DNA from: Geodermatophilus sabuli
Lineage (GTDB): Bacteria > Actinomycetota > Actinomycetes > Mycobacteriales > Geodermatophilaceae
Direction of reading: 5' to 3'
DNA length: 64,000 nucleotides
Assembly: GCF_900215145.1 (NCBI RefSeq)
Contig: NZ_OBDO01000003.1
Coordinates: 62,001-126,000, forward strand
A model generated the notes under the pieces. That model made no database searches. It was not told where the DNA came from and saw only the letters and a list, made by a program, of their open reading frames with translations. The translations under genes were made by a program, and so were the position numbers. Numbering within the stretch: the first letter of the stretch is position 1; every line of letters begins with the position of its first letter. This document shows, one piece after another, positions 36,409-46,432 of the stretch.

Positions 36409-37118
36409 CCGGGCCGGTCGACCCCCTGCCCGTGCTGGTCGCCTGCGCCCACGGCACCCGCAACCCCACCGGACGCCGGCTCATCGCCGAACTGGCCCTC
36501 GCCGCCCGCGCCCTGCGCCCCGGCCTGACGACGACGGCGGCGTTCGTGGACGTGCAACCCCCCACCGTGGCCGACGTCGTGGCCGGGCTGCGCGCCGACG
36601 GGCGGCCCGCCGTCGTCGTCCCGCTGCTGCTGTCGGGCGGCTACCACGTGCACGTGGACATCGCGCGGGCCGTCGAGGGCGCCGCGGGTGCGGTGGCCGC
36701 CCGGCCGCTCGGCCCGGACCCGCGACTGGTCGAGGTCCTCGCCGACCGGCTGCGGACCACCCGGGCCGATCCGCGCGACCCGCACACCGCGGTGGTGCTG
36801 GCCGCGGCGGGCTCCAGCGACCCGCGCTCGGTCGCCGACGTGCAGGACACCGCCGGGCTCCTGCAGCGCACCTGGGCCGGCCCGGTGACCACGGGCTACG
36901 GGTCGGCCGCACAGCCGCCCGTGGCCACGGCGGTCGCCGCCGCCCGCCGGGCGGGTGCCGAGCGGGTCGTCGTGGCGGCCTACCTGCTCGCGCCCGGACA
37001 CTTCCACGACAAGCTCGCCGGCGCGGGCGCCGACGCCGTCACCGCCCCCCTGCTGCCCGACGAGCGGATCGCCGCGGTGCTGCTCGACCGCTACGACGCG
37101 GCGGTGGCCCCGGCCTGA
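36405..37118 (+). CDS. Sirohydrochlorin-chelatase-like protein (CbiX/SirB family)
   Basis: The 237-residue class II chelatase has two repeated half-domains. Probable metal-binding residues are the His in VACAHGTRNP and the His pair in GGYHVHVDIA, with a second-domain AGSSDPRSVAD segment. It could insert iron or cobalt into sirohydrochlorin for siroheme or cobalamin. No siroheme or cobalamin gene is adjacent, so the metal is open. GTG 36405 overlaps the SDR stop, coupling the two. Confidence 0.88.
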   Translation: MTGPVDPLPVLVACAHGTRNPTGRRLIAELALAARALRPGLTTTAAFVDVQPPTVADVVAGLRADGRPAVVVPLLLSGGYHVHVDIARAVEGAAGAVAARPLGPDPRLVEVLADRLRTTRADPRDPHTAVVLAAAGSSDPRSVADVQDTAGLLQRTWAGPVTTGYGSAAQPPVATAVAAARRAGAERVVVAAYLLAPGHFHDKLAGAGADAVTAPLLPDERIAAVLLDRYDAAVAPA

Positions 37119-37350
37119 CCGTCCGGGCGCGTCCCCCCGGCCACCAGCGCGCGGACGGCGTCGCCGTACGCGGCGGCGGGCACGTCGCCGAGCAGCAGCC
37201 GCTGGAGCAGGAACCCGAGGACCAGCGAGAACATCGTGGCCCCCACCTGCTGCGGATCGGCTTCTCGCCGCAACCGCCCGGCCGCCTGGGCCCGACAGCC
37301 GTTCGCGGCGAACCGCACGATCGCGGCGTCCACGATCTGGTCGCGGCGAC
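37091..37350 (-). pseudogene. TetR-family regulator remnant with internal deletion
   Basis: The minus strand reads RRDQIVDAAIVRFAANG, the first helices of a TetR HTH, then jumps via a Gln/Arg-rich stretch to DPQQVGATMFSLVLGFLLQRLLLGD, typical of a TetR C-terminal dimer domain. The start, most of the HTH and the middle are missing. The frame has no start of its own and runs into the chelatase gene. The piece is the scar of a deleted regulator. Confidence 0.7.
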
Positions 37351-37525
37351 AGGGTCGCTGCTGCGGTCGGTGTCCTGGTTCGGCGGCGCCGGTGCCGCGA
37401 CACCCGTCCTCGTCCTCACCGGGTGGGCCGTGGCCGGGCTGGTGCTGCTGGCCGCCGGGGCGACGGCCCGCCGTCGGCGGCCGGACGAGCCTGCAGCCGC
37501 CAGCGCCGTCGGCGCCGCGGCCTGA
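37340..37525 (+). pseudogene. C-terminal remnant of a membrane protein
   Basis: A plus-strand frame without a start encodes TGSLLRSVSWFGGAGAATPVLVLTGWAVAGLVLL and an Arg-rich end, and stops at TGA 37523-37525. This is a single membrane helix plus cytoplasmic tail, similar to the ends of ABC-2/DUF3533-type membrane proteins. It abuts the TetR remnant head to head, so one deletion probably removed the start of both genes. A small hairpin (37537-37555) follows. Confidence 0.55.
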
Positions 37526-37553
37526 CCCTGCCGGCGGACGCCCCGTCCGGGCG

Positions 37554-38402
37554 TCAGGGCCGAGGGCCGGTCGCCACCGGGCGGTCGGGGTCGTTCGACC
37601 ACTGTGACCAGGAGCCCGGCCACAGCGCGGCCTCGATGCCGGCCACGGCCAGGGCGGCGACCTCGTGGGCGGCGGCGACCCCCGAACCGCAGTACGCGGC
37701 GACCGGCCGGCCGGGGCCGATGCCCAGTTCGGCGAAGCGCGCGGTGAGTACAGCCGCTGGAAGGAAGCGTCCGTCGCCGCCCAGGTTCTCCGTCGTCGGC
37801 GCGCTGACGGCGCCGGGCACGTGTCCCGCCCGGGGGTCGATCGGCTCGACGTCGCCGCGGTAGCGCTCGGCGGCGCGCGCGTCGAGCAGGACGCCGCCGG
37901 CACCCGGGAGCCCGGCCGCGTCGTCGATGGTGAGCACCGGCATGCCGCCTCCTCGAAGGGTCACGTCCCCCGGCTCCGGGACGACGTCGCCGGTCTCCAG
38001 TGGGCCGCCCGCCCGGCTCCACGCCGCGAGGCCGCCGTCGAGCAGGCGGACGTCGGGGAGGCCACCCCAGCGCAGCAGCCACCAGGCCCGGGCGGCCGCC
38101 AGGCCCCCGGCGTCGTCGTAGACAGCCACCCGGTCACCCTCGTGGATGCCCCATCGCCGGGCGGCCGATTGCAGTCGCTGTAACGACGGCAGGGGGTGCC
38201 GTCCCTCCGCGGCGGAGGGCGGCTCGCTCAGCTCGCCGTCGAGGTCGACGAAGACCGCGCCCGGCAGGTGACCGGAGCGGTACAGCTCGCGCCCACGGGG
38301 ATCGGCCAGCGACCACCGGACGTCGAGCAGCACCAGTTGCTCCTGACCGGCCCACAGGTCCTCGGCGGCCACGAGCACGGCGGTGCCCCCGCGTGAGTTC
38401 AC
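37554..38402 (-). CDS. Thiosulfate / 3-mercaptopyruvate sulfurtransferase (two rhodanese domains)
   Basis: The 282-residue protein has two rhodanese folds (about residues 8-125 and 150-275). The second carries the active-site loop YCGSGVAAA with the catalytic Cys. The first has DVRWSLADPRGRELYRSGHLPGAVFVDLD, typical of SseA. It transfers sulfane sulfur to cyanide or thiol acceptors. GTG 38402 overlaps the stop of the upstream gene (GTGA), so the two are coupled. Confidence 0.93.
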   Translation of the reverse strand: MNSRGGTAVLVAAEDLWAGQEQLVLLDVRWSLADPRGRELYRSGHLPGAVFVDLDGELSEPPSAAEGRHPLPSLQRLQSAARRWGIHEGDRVAVYDDAGGLAAARAWWLLRWGGLPDVRLLDGGLAAWSRAGGPLETGDVVPEPGDVTLRGGGMPVLTIDDAAGLPGAGGVLLDARAAERYRGDVEPIDPRAGHVPGAVSAPTTENLGGDGRFLPAAVLTARFAELGIGPGRPVAAYCGSGVAAAHEVAALAVAGIEAALWPGSWSQWSNDPDRPVATGPRP

Positions 38403-38863
38403 CGGACGGCGAGCAGGCCGTGCAACTCCTGCGTGAGGGCGTTCCGGGCGTCACCGCGGCCGTGCCACGCGGCCGGGGTCGCCTGGAGCAGGGAGATCCG
38501 CCAGCGGCCGCCGCCCTCGTCGACGGCGACGACCGTGTGCACCGTGTGCAGCGCGGGGTCGAGGTCCTCCCCGCCCGGCGGGATCATCCCGGCGTGCGCG
38601 AGCAGCAGCGCTACCCCGGGTGCCAGCGGCCGGACCGACCGCACGATCCCGACGTAGGTCGGCGTCTGGTGACTGCCGAAGACCTGCCTGAGGTCCGCGG
38701 CGATGGACAGCCGGCCGCGGTGGTGGGAACCGTCGAAGCCGATGATGTCGCCGTCGTCGGCGAAGCCGGCTGCGACCGCCGCACCGCTGCGCCGGTTCCA
38801 GCCGTCGAGGAACGACGTGTAGAGCGCACGGATCTGGGCGTCGTACGGGTGCGCTGCGGTCAC
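38399..38863 (-). CDS. SgcJ/EcaC-family (NTF2-like) protein
   Basis: The 154-residue protein has an NTF2-like fold. IRALYTSFLDGWNRRSGAAVAAGFADDGDIIGFDGSHHRGR is the SgcJ/EcaC/DUF4440 signature, followed by PALHTVHTVVAVDEGGGRWRI strands. Members are found in secondary-metabolite and stress contexts, usually with undefined chemistry. GTG 38863 has an AGGAGGAG site and was preferred over the longer frame. It is coupled to the sulfurtransferase. Confidence 0.88.
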   Translation of the reverse strand: MTAAHPYDAQIRALYTSFLDGWNRRSGAAVAAGFADDGDIIGFDGSHHRGRLSIAADLRQVFGSHQTPTYVGIVRSVRPLAPGVALLLAHAGMIPPGGEDLDPALHTVHTVVAVDEGGGRWRISLLQATPAAWHGRGDARNALTQELHGLLAVR

Positions 38864-38973
38864 AGACTCCTCCTCGCTGGCGCCGCCGACCGGCGGTGCA
38901 GTCTTCCCGCGTGACCGCGCCAGCCCGGTCACGTCGTCCCGGGTGTGTGCTGGGACAGGAGTGACGGTAGTGG

Positions 38974-40866
38974 TCAGGCCGCGCCCACCGTTCGCCCCTC
39001 GCCGACAGCGAACTGCGTGCGGTACAGGTCGGCGTACCGCCCTCCGAGCGCCAGCAACTCAGCGTGCGTGCCCGACTCCGCGATGCGACCGTCATCGACG
39101 ACGAGGATCTGGTCCGCGCTGCGGATCGTCGACAGCCGGTGGGCGATGACCAGCGACGTGCGGCCGGTCAGCGCGGTGTCGAGGGCGTGCTGCACCGCGA
39201 CCTCGGACTCGCTGTCCAGGTGTGCGGTCGCCTCGTCGAGGATGACGATGCCCGGCGCCTTCAGCAGGACCCGGGCGATCGCCAGCCGCTGCTTCTCGCC
39301 CCCGGAGAGCCGGTACCCGCGGTCGCCGACGACGGTGTCCAGACCGTCGGGCAGCGAGCGCACCAGCCCGGCGATCCGGGCGCCGGCCAGCGCCGCCCAC
39401 AGCTGCTCCTCGGTCGCCTCCGGCCGGGCGTAGACCAGGTTGGCGCGGATGGTGTCGTGGAAGAGGTGGGCGTCCTGGCTGACCACGCCGATCGCGTCGC
39501 GGAGCGAGTCCAGCGTGACGTGCCGGACGTCGACGCCGCCGACGCGGACCGTGCCGCTGGTCACGTCGTACAGCCGCGACACCAGGTTGGCGATCGTCGA
39601 CTTCCCGGCTCCGGAGTGCCCGACCAGGGCCACCAACCGACCCGGGGCGACGCGGAAGGAGACGTCGTGCAGCACGGCCGTCGGCCCGCCGTGCTCGGGG
39701 AGGGACACGTCCTCCAGCGACGGCAGCGAGACCTCCGCGGCCGACGGGTAGCTGAACGAGACGTGCTCGAACTCGATGGACCGGTCGCCGGCCGGGACCG
39801 GGACGGCGTCGGGTTCCTCGCGGATCATCGGCTCCAGGTCGAGCACCTCGAAGACCCGGTCGAAGCTGACCATCGCGCTCATGACGTCGACGCGGACGTT
39901 GGACAGCGCCGTCAGCGGCCCGTACAGGCGCGACAGCAGCAACGCCAGGGCGACGACGTCCCCGGGGCTGAGGGAGCCGGTGAACGCCAGCCAGCCACCG
40001 AGGCCGTAGACCAGCGCGGTGGCCAGCGCGGCGACCAGCGTCAGCGCGGTGAAGAAGGTGCGCCCGTACATGGCCGACAGGACGCCGATGTCGCGCACCC
40101 GGGCCGCCCGGCCGCGGAACCCGTCGGCCTCCACCCCTGGGCGCCCGAAGAGCTTGACCAGCAGCGCGCCGGCGACGTTGAACCGCTCGGTCATCGTCGC
40201 GTTCATCGACGCGTTGAGCCCGTAGGACTCCCGGGTGATCTCCTGCAGCCGCCGGCCGATGCGCCGCGCGGGCAGGACGAACACCGGCACCAGCACCAGC
40301 GACAGCGTGGTGATCTGCCAGGAGAGGCTGAACATCACCCCGGCGGTCAGCACCAGACCGATGGCGTTGGACAGCACCCCCGACAGCGTCGAGGTGAACG
40401 CCTGCTGGGCGCCGATGACGTCGTTGTTCAGCCGGCTGACCAGTGCGCCGGTCTGGGTGCGGGTGAAGAACGCGACCGGCATCCGCTGCACGTGCTCGAA
40501 CACCCGGCTGCGCAGGTCGTAGATGACGCCCTCGCCGATCCGCGCGGAGAACCAGCGGGTGACCAGGGAGATGCCGGCGTCGACCACCGCGAGCGCGGCG
40601 ATCAGCAGCGCGATGCGCACGATGTCCGCGGCCGTGCCCTCCAGGCCGGCGATCCGGTTGATGATCCGACCGGCCAGCAGCGGGGTCAGCACCCCGATGA
40701 CCGAGGAGCCGACCACCAGCAGCACGAAGAACGTCAGGTCCCGCCGGTAGGGCCGGGCCACGCCGAGGATCCGCCGGACCGTGCCCTTCGGCAGCTCCCG
40801 CGCGGCGACGGACGGGTCGCGGCGGAACGACCGCATCGCCGCCATCGAGGTCATGGGACTGCTCAC
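38974..40866 (-). CDS. ABC exporter, fused permease and ATPase
   Basis: The 630-residue half-transporter has six membrane helices in about residues 40-330 and an ATPase domain from about 370: Walker A VGHSGAGKST, signature LSGGEKQR, Walker B GIVILDEAT and switch IAHRLSTIRSAD. A ~20-residue Ser/Pro/His insert (SLPSLEDVSLPEHGGP) lies at the start of the ATPase. It should act as a homodimeric lipid or drug exporter. GTG 40866 and ATG 40854 are both possible starts. It is a single-gene unit. Confidence 0.93.
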   Translation of the reverse strand: MSSPMTSMAAMRSFRRDPSVAARELPKGTVRRILGVARPYRRDLTFFVLLVVGSSVIGVLTPLLAGRIINRIAGLEGTAADIVRIALLIAALAVVDAGISLVTRWFSARIGEGVIYDLRSRVFEHVQRMPVAFFTRTQTGALVSRLNNDVIGAQQAFTSTLSGVLSNAIGLVLTAGVMFSLSWQITTLSLVLVPVFVLPARRIGRRLQEITRESYGLNASMNATMTERFNVAGALLVKLFGRPGVEADGFRGRAARVRDIGVLSAMYGRTFFTALTLVAALATALVYGLGGWLAFTGSLSPGDVVALALLLSRLYGPLTALSNVRVDVMSAMVSFDRVFEVLDLEPMIREEPDAVPVPAGDRSIEFEHVSFSYPSAAEVSLPSLEDVSLPEHGGPTAVLHDVSFRVAPGRLVALVGHSGAGKSTIANLVSRLYDVTSGTVRVGGVDVRHVTLDSLRDAIGVVSQDAHLFHDTIRANLVYARPEATEEQLWAALAGARIAGLVRSLPDGLDTVVGDRGYRLSGGEKQRLAIARVLLKAPGIVILDEATAHLDSESEVAVQHALDTALTGRTSLVIAHRLSTIRSADQILVVDDGRIAESGTHAELLALGGRYADLYRTQFAVGEGRTVGAA

Positions 40867-40935
40867 GTCCTCACCACCGCCTTCCCGTCGTCCGGCCAAC
40901 ACCACCGCGCGACGGCGGATTCCGTCCGCAGGGTG

Positions 40936-41712
40936 TCAGGCCCCTCCGACGAGTTCGGCCAGCCGGCGGGTCTGGGCCGCGCGCTCGGCGGCGTCCTGGG
41001 TCGCGGGGTCGTTGCGGACGGCGGAGCGCACCAGGGCGGCGGTCTCCCGGCTGGCCCCGACCGGCGCCGCGGTGATCGCGGTGACCAGTTCGGTGACGGC
41101 GGCGTCGAGGCGGTCGGCCGGGACGACGGCGTTGGCCAGCCCGACGGCGTGCGCCTCGGCCGCCCCGACCCCGCGGCCGGTCAGGCACATCTCCAGCGCC
41201 CGGGAGTAGCCGACGAGCTCGACCAGGGTGCTGGTCCCGGTGAGGTCGGGGACCAGGCCGAGCGTGGCCTCGGGCAGCCGCAGCACGGCGTCCTCGGTGA
41301 GGACCCGCAGGTCGCAGGCGAGGGCCAGCTGGGCACCTGCGCCGATCGCATGCCCCTGGACGGCGGCCACGGAGACGATGCCGGGCGCGCGTAGCCACCG
41401 GAACCCGGACTGGTAGCGGCGGATCCGCTCCTGGGTCTCCTCGGTCGGCAGCCGCGCCAGCTCGCCGAGCCCACCGGCGGTGCCGGGGTCGGGGCTGAAC
41501 AGACTGCGGTCCAGTCCAGCGGAGAAGGACCGGCCGGCGCCGCGCAGCACCACCACGCGCACGGCGTCGTCGAGCGACTCCCCGACGGCGGCCAGCGCGG
41601 TCCAGGTGGCGGGGGTCTGCGCGTTGAGCTGGTCGGGGCGGTCCAGCGTGACGGTGAGGACGGCGCCGTCCCGCGCCGTCCGCACCCACCCGGCGTCGTC
41701 GTCCGGCGTCAC
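40936..41712 (-). CDS. Enoyl-CoA hydratase/isomerase (EchA12-like)
   Basis: The 258-residue crotonase-fold protein has the oxyanion-hole segments RGAGRSFSAGLDRSLF and VQGHAIGAGAQLALACDLRV. The usual Glu pair is visible as the Glu in LPEATLGLVPDLTG. It probably hydrates or isomerises enoyl-CoAs in beta-oxidation. GTG 41712 overlaps the stop of the small HTH gene (GTGA). The same pair, with an ABC-F gene nearby, corresponds to M. tuberculosis echA12, Rv1473A and Rv1473. Confidence 0.9.
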   Translation of the reverse strand: MTPDDDAGWVRTARDGAVLTVTLDRPDQLNAQTPATWTALAAVGESLDDAVRVVVLRGAGRSFSAGLDRSLFSPDPGTAGGLGELARLPTEETQERIRRYQSGFRWLRAPGIVSVAAVQGHAIGAGAQLALACDLRVLTEDAVLRLPEATLGLVPDLTGTSTLVELVGYSRALEMCLTGRGVGAAEAHAVGLANAVVPADRLDAAVTELVTAITAAPVGASRETAALVRSAVRNDPATQDAAERAAQTRRLAELVGGA

Positions 41713-41936
41713 GCCTTCTTGCTGTTCCGGTTGGCTCCTCCGCGGCTGCGGAGGGTGGCACCCGACTCCGACAGCAGACGGTGGACGAAGCCGTACGAGC
41801 GGTTGGTCGACGTGGCCAGGGACCGGATGCTCTCCCCACCGTCGTACCGCTGGCGCAGCTCGTCGGCCAGCGACGACCGGTCACCTCCGGTGATGCGCTT
41901 GCCCTTGCCGAGGTCCGCAGTGCTCGAGTCGGCCAT
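41709..41936 (-). CDS. Small helix-turn-helix protein (Rv1473A-like)
   Basis: The 75-residue basic protein has a compact HTH: RQRYDGGESIRSLATSTNRSYGFVHRLLSESGATLRSRGG. Short proteins with this ending are widespread in actinobacteria, including Rv1473A, which is annotated as a possible regulator. It may bind DNA as a nucleoid-like or regulatory factor; targets are unknown. The ATG follows GGAGGGGAG. It is coupled to the enoyl-CoA hydratase. Confidence 0.88.
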   Translation of the reverse strand: MADSSTADLGKGKRITGGDRSSLADELRQRYDGGESIRSLATSTNRSYGFVHRLLSESGATLRSRGGANRNSKKA

Positions 41937-42096
41937 GACTCCCCTCCGTCAGCGACCGTGCGGGCCGTCCTGGCCCGCTCCGGCAGCTCGTCCCCTTGGC
42001 GCCGGGCCCCACTGACCTCGGCATCCCGCGACCCATGATCACCCAGCCCCGCGCACTCGGCCACGCGAGCGAGAACCGTCCGCCTACGGGGGCGGG

Positions 42097-42429
42097 GCCG
42101 GGGACGGCACCCGACAGGGTGGACCGGTCGCGGAGGCCCGCAGGGCCTCCCGAGCGGGACACGGGTGGGGCTCCACGGCGGCCGGGACGGCACCTGACGG
42201 CAGTGTCGACGGCAGCCGGGGACGGCACCCGACAGGGTGGACCGGTCGCGGAGGCCCGCAGGGCCTCCCGAGCGGGACACGGGTGGGGCTCCACGGCGGC
42301 CGGGACGGCACCTGACGGCAGTGTCGACGGCAGCCGGGGACGGCACCCGACAGGGTGGACCGGTCGCGGAGGCCCGCAGGGCCTCCCGAGCGGGACACGG
42401 GTGGGGCTCCACGGCGGCCGGGACGGCAC
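42097..42429 (-). repeat. 118-bp tandem repeat (family A), 2.8 copies
   Basis: Units start at 42097, 42215 and 42333; the third stops after 97 bases. Copies 1 and 2 are identical. Each unit contains the hairpin GAGGCCC-GCA-GGGCCTC. The array fills most of the 528-base gap between the small HTH gene and the ABC-F gene, directly downstream of the latter. Open frames across it arise only because the unit is GC-rich and stop-free. Confidence 0.93.
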
Positions 42430-42440
42430 GTGGCCGCGGT

Positions 42441-42458
42441 GTCGGCCGGTAGGCCGAC
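42441..42458 (-). terminator. Shared hairpin directly after the ABC-F stop
   Basis: GTCGGCC-GGTA-GGCCGAC lies six bases past the TAG of the ABC-F gene. The same 18 bases and flanks recur at 57115-57132 after ctaB. It may terminate transcription or mark the edge of the repeat element. Confidence 0.6.
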
Positions 42459-42464
42459 GAAGTG

Positions 42465-44066
<1,602 letters not shown>

Positions 44067-44073
44067 TGATCCC

Positions 44074-44079
44074 AGGGTA
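44074..44079 (-). promoter_or_regulatory. -10 box for ABC-F gene, nearly leaderless
   Basis: On the minus strand TACCCT ends seven bases before GTG 44066, and no ribosome site is present. Confidence 0.5.
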
Positions 44080-44191
44080 GGCGCTCGGCGGGCTCCGGTC
44101 CGCCGAGTTCCGGGGTGACGTCGGCGGCATCGCCGTCCACAGACGGGGAACGGTCGCCCCAGCGGGACGTCGGTCACGCCAGGATCCGGGC

Positions 44192-46363
44192 ATGACCTCG
44201 CCGAACGGGACGCCCTGGGGTGTGCCCTGCCCGGTCTGTGGCCGCCCGAGTGCCGGGCCCGGACCGGCGCCGTGTCCGTCGTGCGGGCTGCCCGCCGTCG
44301 GTGAGGCGGCGCTCGTCGTGGCCCGGATCGGCGCCACGATCGACCAGCTGGCGCGGGACCGGGACCGGTTGCTCGCCACCCTGCGATCGGTGGCCGGCTC
44401 TCCGCCGGGACCGGCCGGGCCGCGCTCGGTGCCGTGGTCCGGCGACCTGCCACCGGTCCCGGCGGCACCCCTCCCGCCCGCCGCGGTGCCGCCTCCCCCG
44501 TGGTCTCGGCCGCCGCGGTTGCCGCCGGGGGCCCCGGCGCCCGGGGCGGGCGCCGCAGGGCACCCGGCGGCCCGCCGCCGGGTCAGCCCCCAACAGGTGT
44601 TGCTCGGCCTGGGCGCCCTGCTGGTCGTCGCCGCGGCCATCGCGTTCGTCGCGGTGGCGTGGACGCGGCTGGGCCTGGCCTTCCAGGCGACCGTGATGCT
44701 GGCGGTCACCGCGTCCGCCTGCGGGCTGTCCGCCTGGACGGGGCGCAAGGGGTTGCGCGCCACCGAGGAGGCCCTCGCCGCCGCGGGGGCCGCGTTGCTG
44801 GCGGTCGACCTGGGTGCGGCCCACGCGCTGGGGCTCGCCGGGGCCGACGCTGTCCCGCTCCGGATCTGGACGGCGCTGTCCTGCGCGGTCGTCGTGGGCG
44901 TGGCGGCCGGGCTGGCCCGGCTGCGCCGCAGCACCGTCACGTGGCCGCTGGTGGCGGTGCTGGCGGCACAGCCGGTGGCGCTCCTGCTGCTGCCGCCGGG
45001 TGCGGTCGGCGGGACGGCGGGAGCTGCGGTCGCGCTCGCCGTCGCCCTGCTCGACGTCCTGCTCCCCCTGGCGCTGCGGCCCGCCCTGCAACCGGTCGCG
45101 CGCGTGCTGGCGCTGCTCTGGACGTTCGCCGGGGCCGGCCTGGGCGTCGCCGCGGCCTGGAGCCGTCCGCCGGTCGACTCGTGGTCGGCGGCGGTCCTGA
45201 TCGCTGCGGCCGGCGCCCTGACGCTGCTGCTACTGCGGGAGCCCCGGCTGGCGGCCACCCTGCCGCGCGCCTGGGTGCTGGCCGGCGCAGGGGCGGGCGT
45301 CGCCGCGCTGGCCCTCTCCGGGGCCATGGCGCGGGCCGGCGGGCCGGGGCCGGTCGCCGCCGCGGCCCTGGGGGTCGCGTTGCTCGGCGCCGGTGTCCTG
45401 ACCGCACACCTGCATGCCGTGGCGGCCGCGTCGACCGCGGCGGGGACCGCCCTGGCGGTGACCGGTTCGGCCACGCTGCTGGTCACCGAGCGTCCGGGTG
45501 CGCTGGCCGTGGTCGTCCTCGGGGCCACCGTCCCGGCCGCGTTGTCCGCCGCCCGGCTGCCGGCACTGCGGCCGCGGGCGCTCGCCGCGAGCCTGGCGTG
45601 CCCGGCTGCGGCCGCCCTCCTCGCGCAGGAGGCGGGGTGGCTCGGCCTGGCGGCCACCGGCCTGCTGCTCGCCCTCGTCGGCGCGGCCGGCTTCGGCCTG
45701 GCCGCGCTGTGGACGCCGTCGACGGAGGAACGGGTCACCGCCGGCACCGGTCTGCTGGCCGGGCTGTGCGCGCTCGCGACGACCGCCGGGGTGCAGGCGT
45801 GGGGGCAGGCGGCCCTCGTGCTCGCGGTGACCGGCGCCGCGGCCGGGGCCTACGCGCTGGCCGCGCACCGCCGTGACGTCGCCGTCGGTGCGGTCGCCGC
45901 CCTCGTCGCGGCGGCCTGGACGGCGGTCGGCGGTGCGGGCGTGGCCACCCCCGAGGCGTACACGCTGCCGGCCGCCGGCGGCCTCCTGCTGCTCGCCGTC
46001 CCGCAGCTGCGGGACGGCGCCCGGTCGTGGGCGGCCGAGGGGCCGGCGGTGGTGACCGCGCTGGCACCGTCGGCGCTGATGGCGGTCGCGGAGCCGTCCG
46101 CCCTGCGACTGGTGCTCGTGGTGGCGGGCGCGACGGCGTTCGCCGTGGCCGGCACCCTCACCCGGCGGCAGGCGCCCTTCGTCGTCGGCGCGGCGGCGCT
46201 GGCCACGGTCGTCCTCGGCCGGTTGACGCCCTACGCCCCGCTGGCTCCCCGCTGGCTGGTGCTGGCCGCCGCGGGCCTGATCCTCCTGGTCCTCGGCGCC
46301 ACCTACGAGCGTCGGCGGCAGCAGGCCCGGGAGGCGGTGGCCTGGGTGGCGCAGATGCGCTGA
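44192..46363 (+). CDS. SCO7613-like polytopic membrane protein with zinc ribbon
   Basis: The 723-residue protein begins with a likely zinc ribbon (CPVCGRPS ... CPSCGLP, about residues 13-32), continues with a helical stretch and a Pro/Ala-rich linker, and then has about twenty hydrophobic segments from residue ~135 to the end. This layout fits the actinobacterial 'SCO7613 C-terminal domain' membrane proteins, whose function is unknown. The end, LTPYAPLAPRWLVLAAAGLILLVLGATYERRR, is typical. A CAGGAT box six bases before the ATG may give a leaderless transcript. Confidence 0.8.
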   Translation: MTSPNGTPWGVPCPVCGRPSAGPGPAPCPSCGLPAVGEAALVVARIGATIDQLARDRDRLLATLRSVAGSPPGPAGPRSVPWSGDLPPVPAAPLPPAAVPPPPWSRPPRLPPGAPAPGAGAAGHPAARRRVSPQQVLLGLGALLVVAAAIAFVAVAWTRLGLAFQATVMLAVTASACGLSAWTGRKGLRATEEALAAAGAALLAVDLGAAHALGLAGADAVPLRIWTALSCAVVVGVAAGLARLRRSTVTWPLVAVLAAQPVALLLLPPGAVGGTAGAAVALAVALLDVLLPLALRPALQPVARVLALLWTFAGAGLGVAAAWSRPPVDSWSAAVLIAAAGALTLLLLREPRLAATLPRAWVLAGAGAGVAALALSGAMARAGGPGPVAAAALGVALLGAGVLTAHLHAVAAASTAAGTALAVTGSATLLVTERPGALAVVVLGATVPAALSAARLPALRPRALAASLACPAAAALLAQEAGWLGLAATGLLLALVGAAGFGLAALWTPSTEERVTAGTGLLAGLCALATTAGVQAWGQAALVLAVTGAAAGAYALAAHRRDVAVGAVAALVAAAWTAVGGAGVATPEAYTLPAAGGLLLLAVPQLRDGARSWAAEGPAVVTALAPSALMAVAEPSALRLVLVVAGATAFAVAGTLTRRQAPFVVGAAALATVVLGRLTPYAPLAPRWLVLAAAGLILLVLGATYERRRQQAREAVAWVAQMR

Positions 46364-46432
46364 CCGCCGGCGGGTGGCTCCGGCGCCCCGGGCCCTACCG
46401 TGGACCGGACGGCGGCAGGGAGGAGTGCGGTC

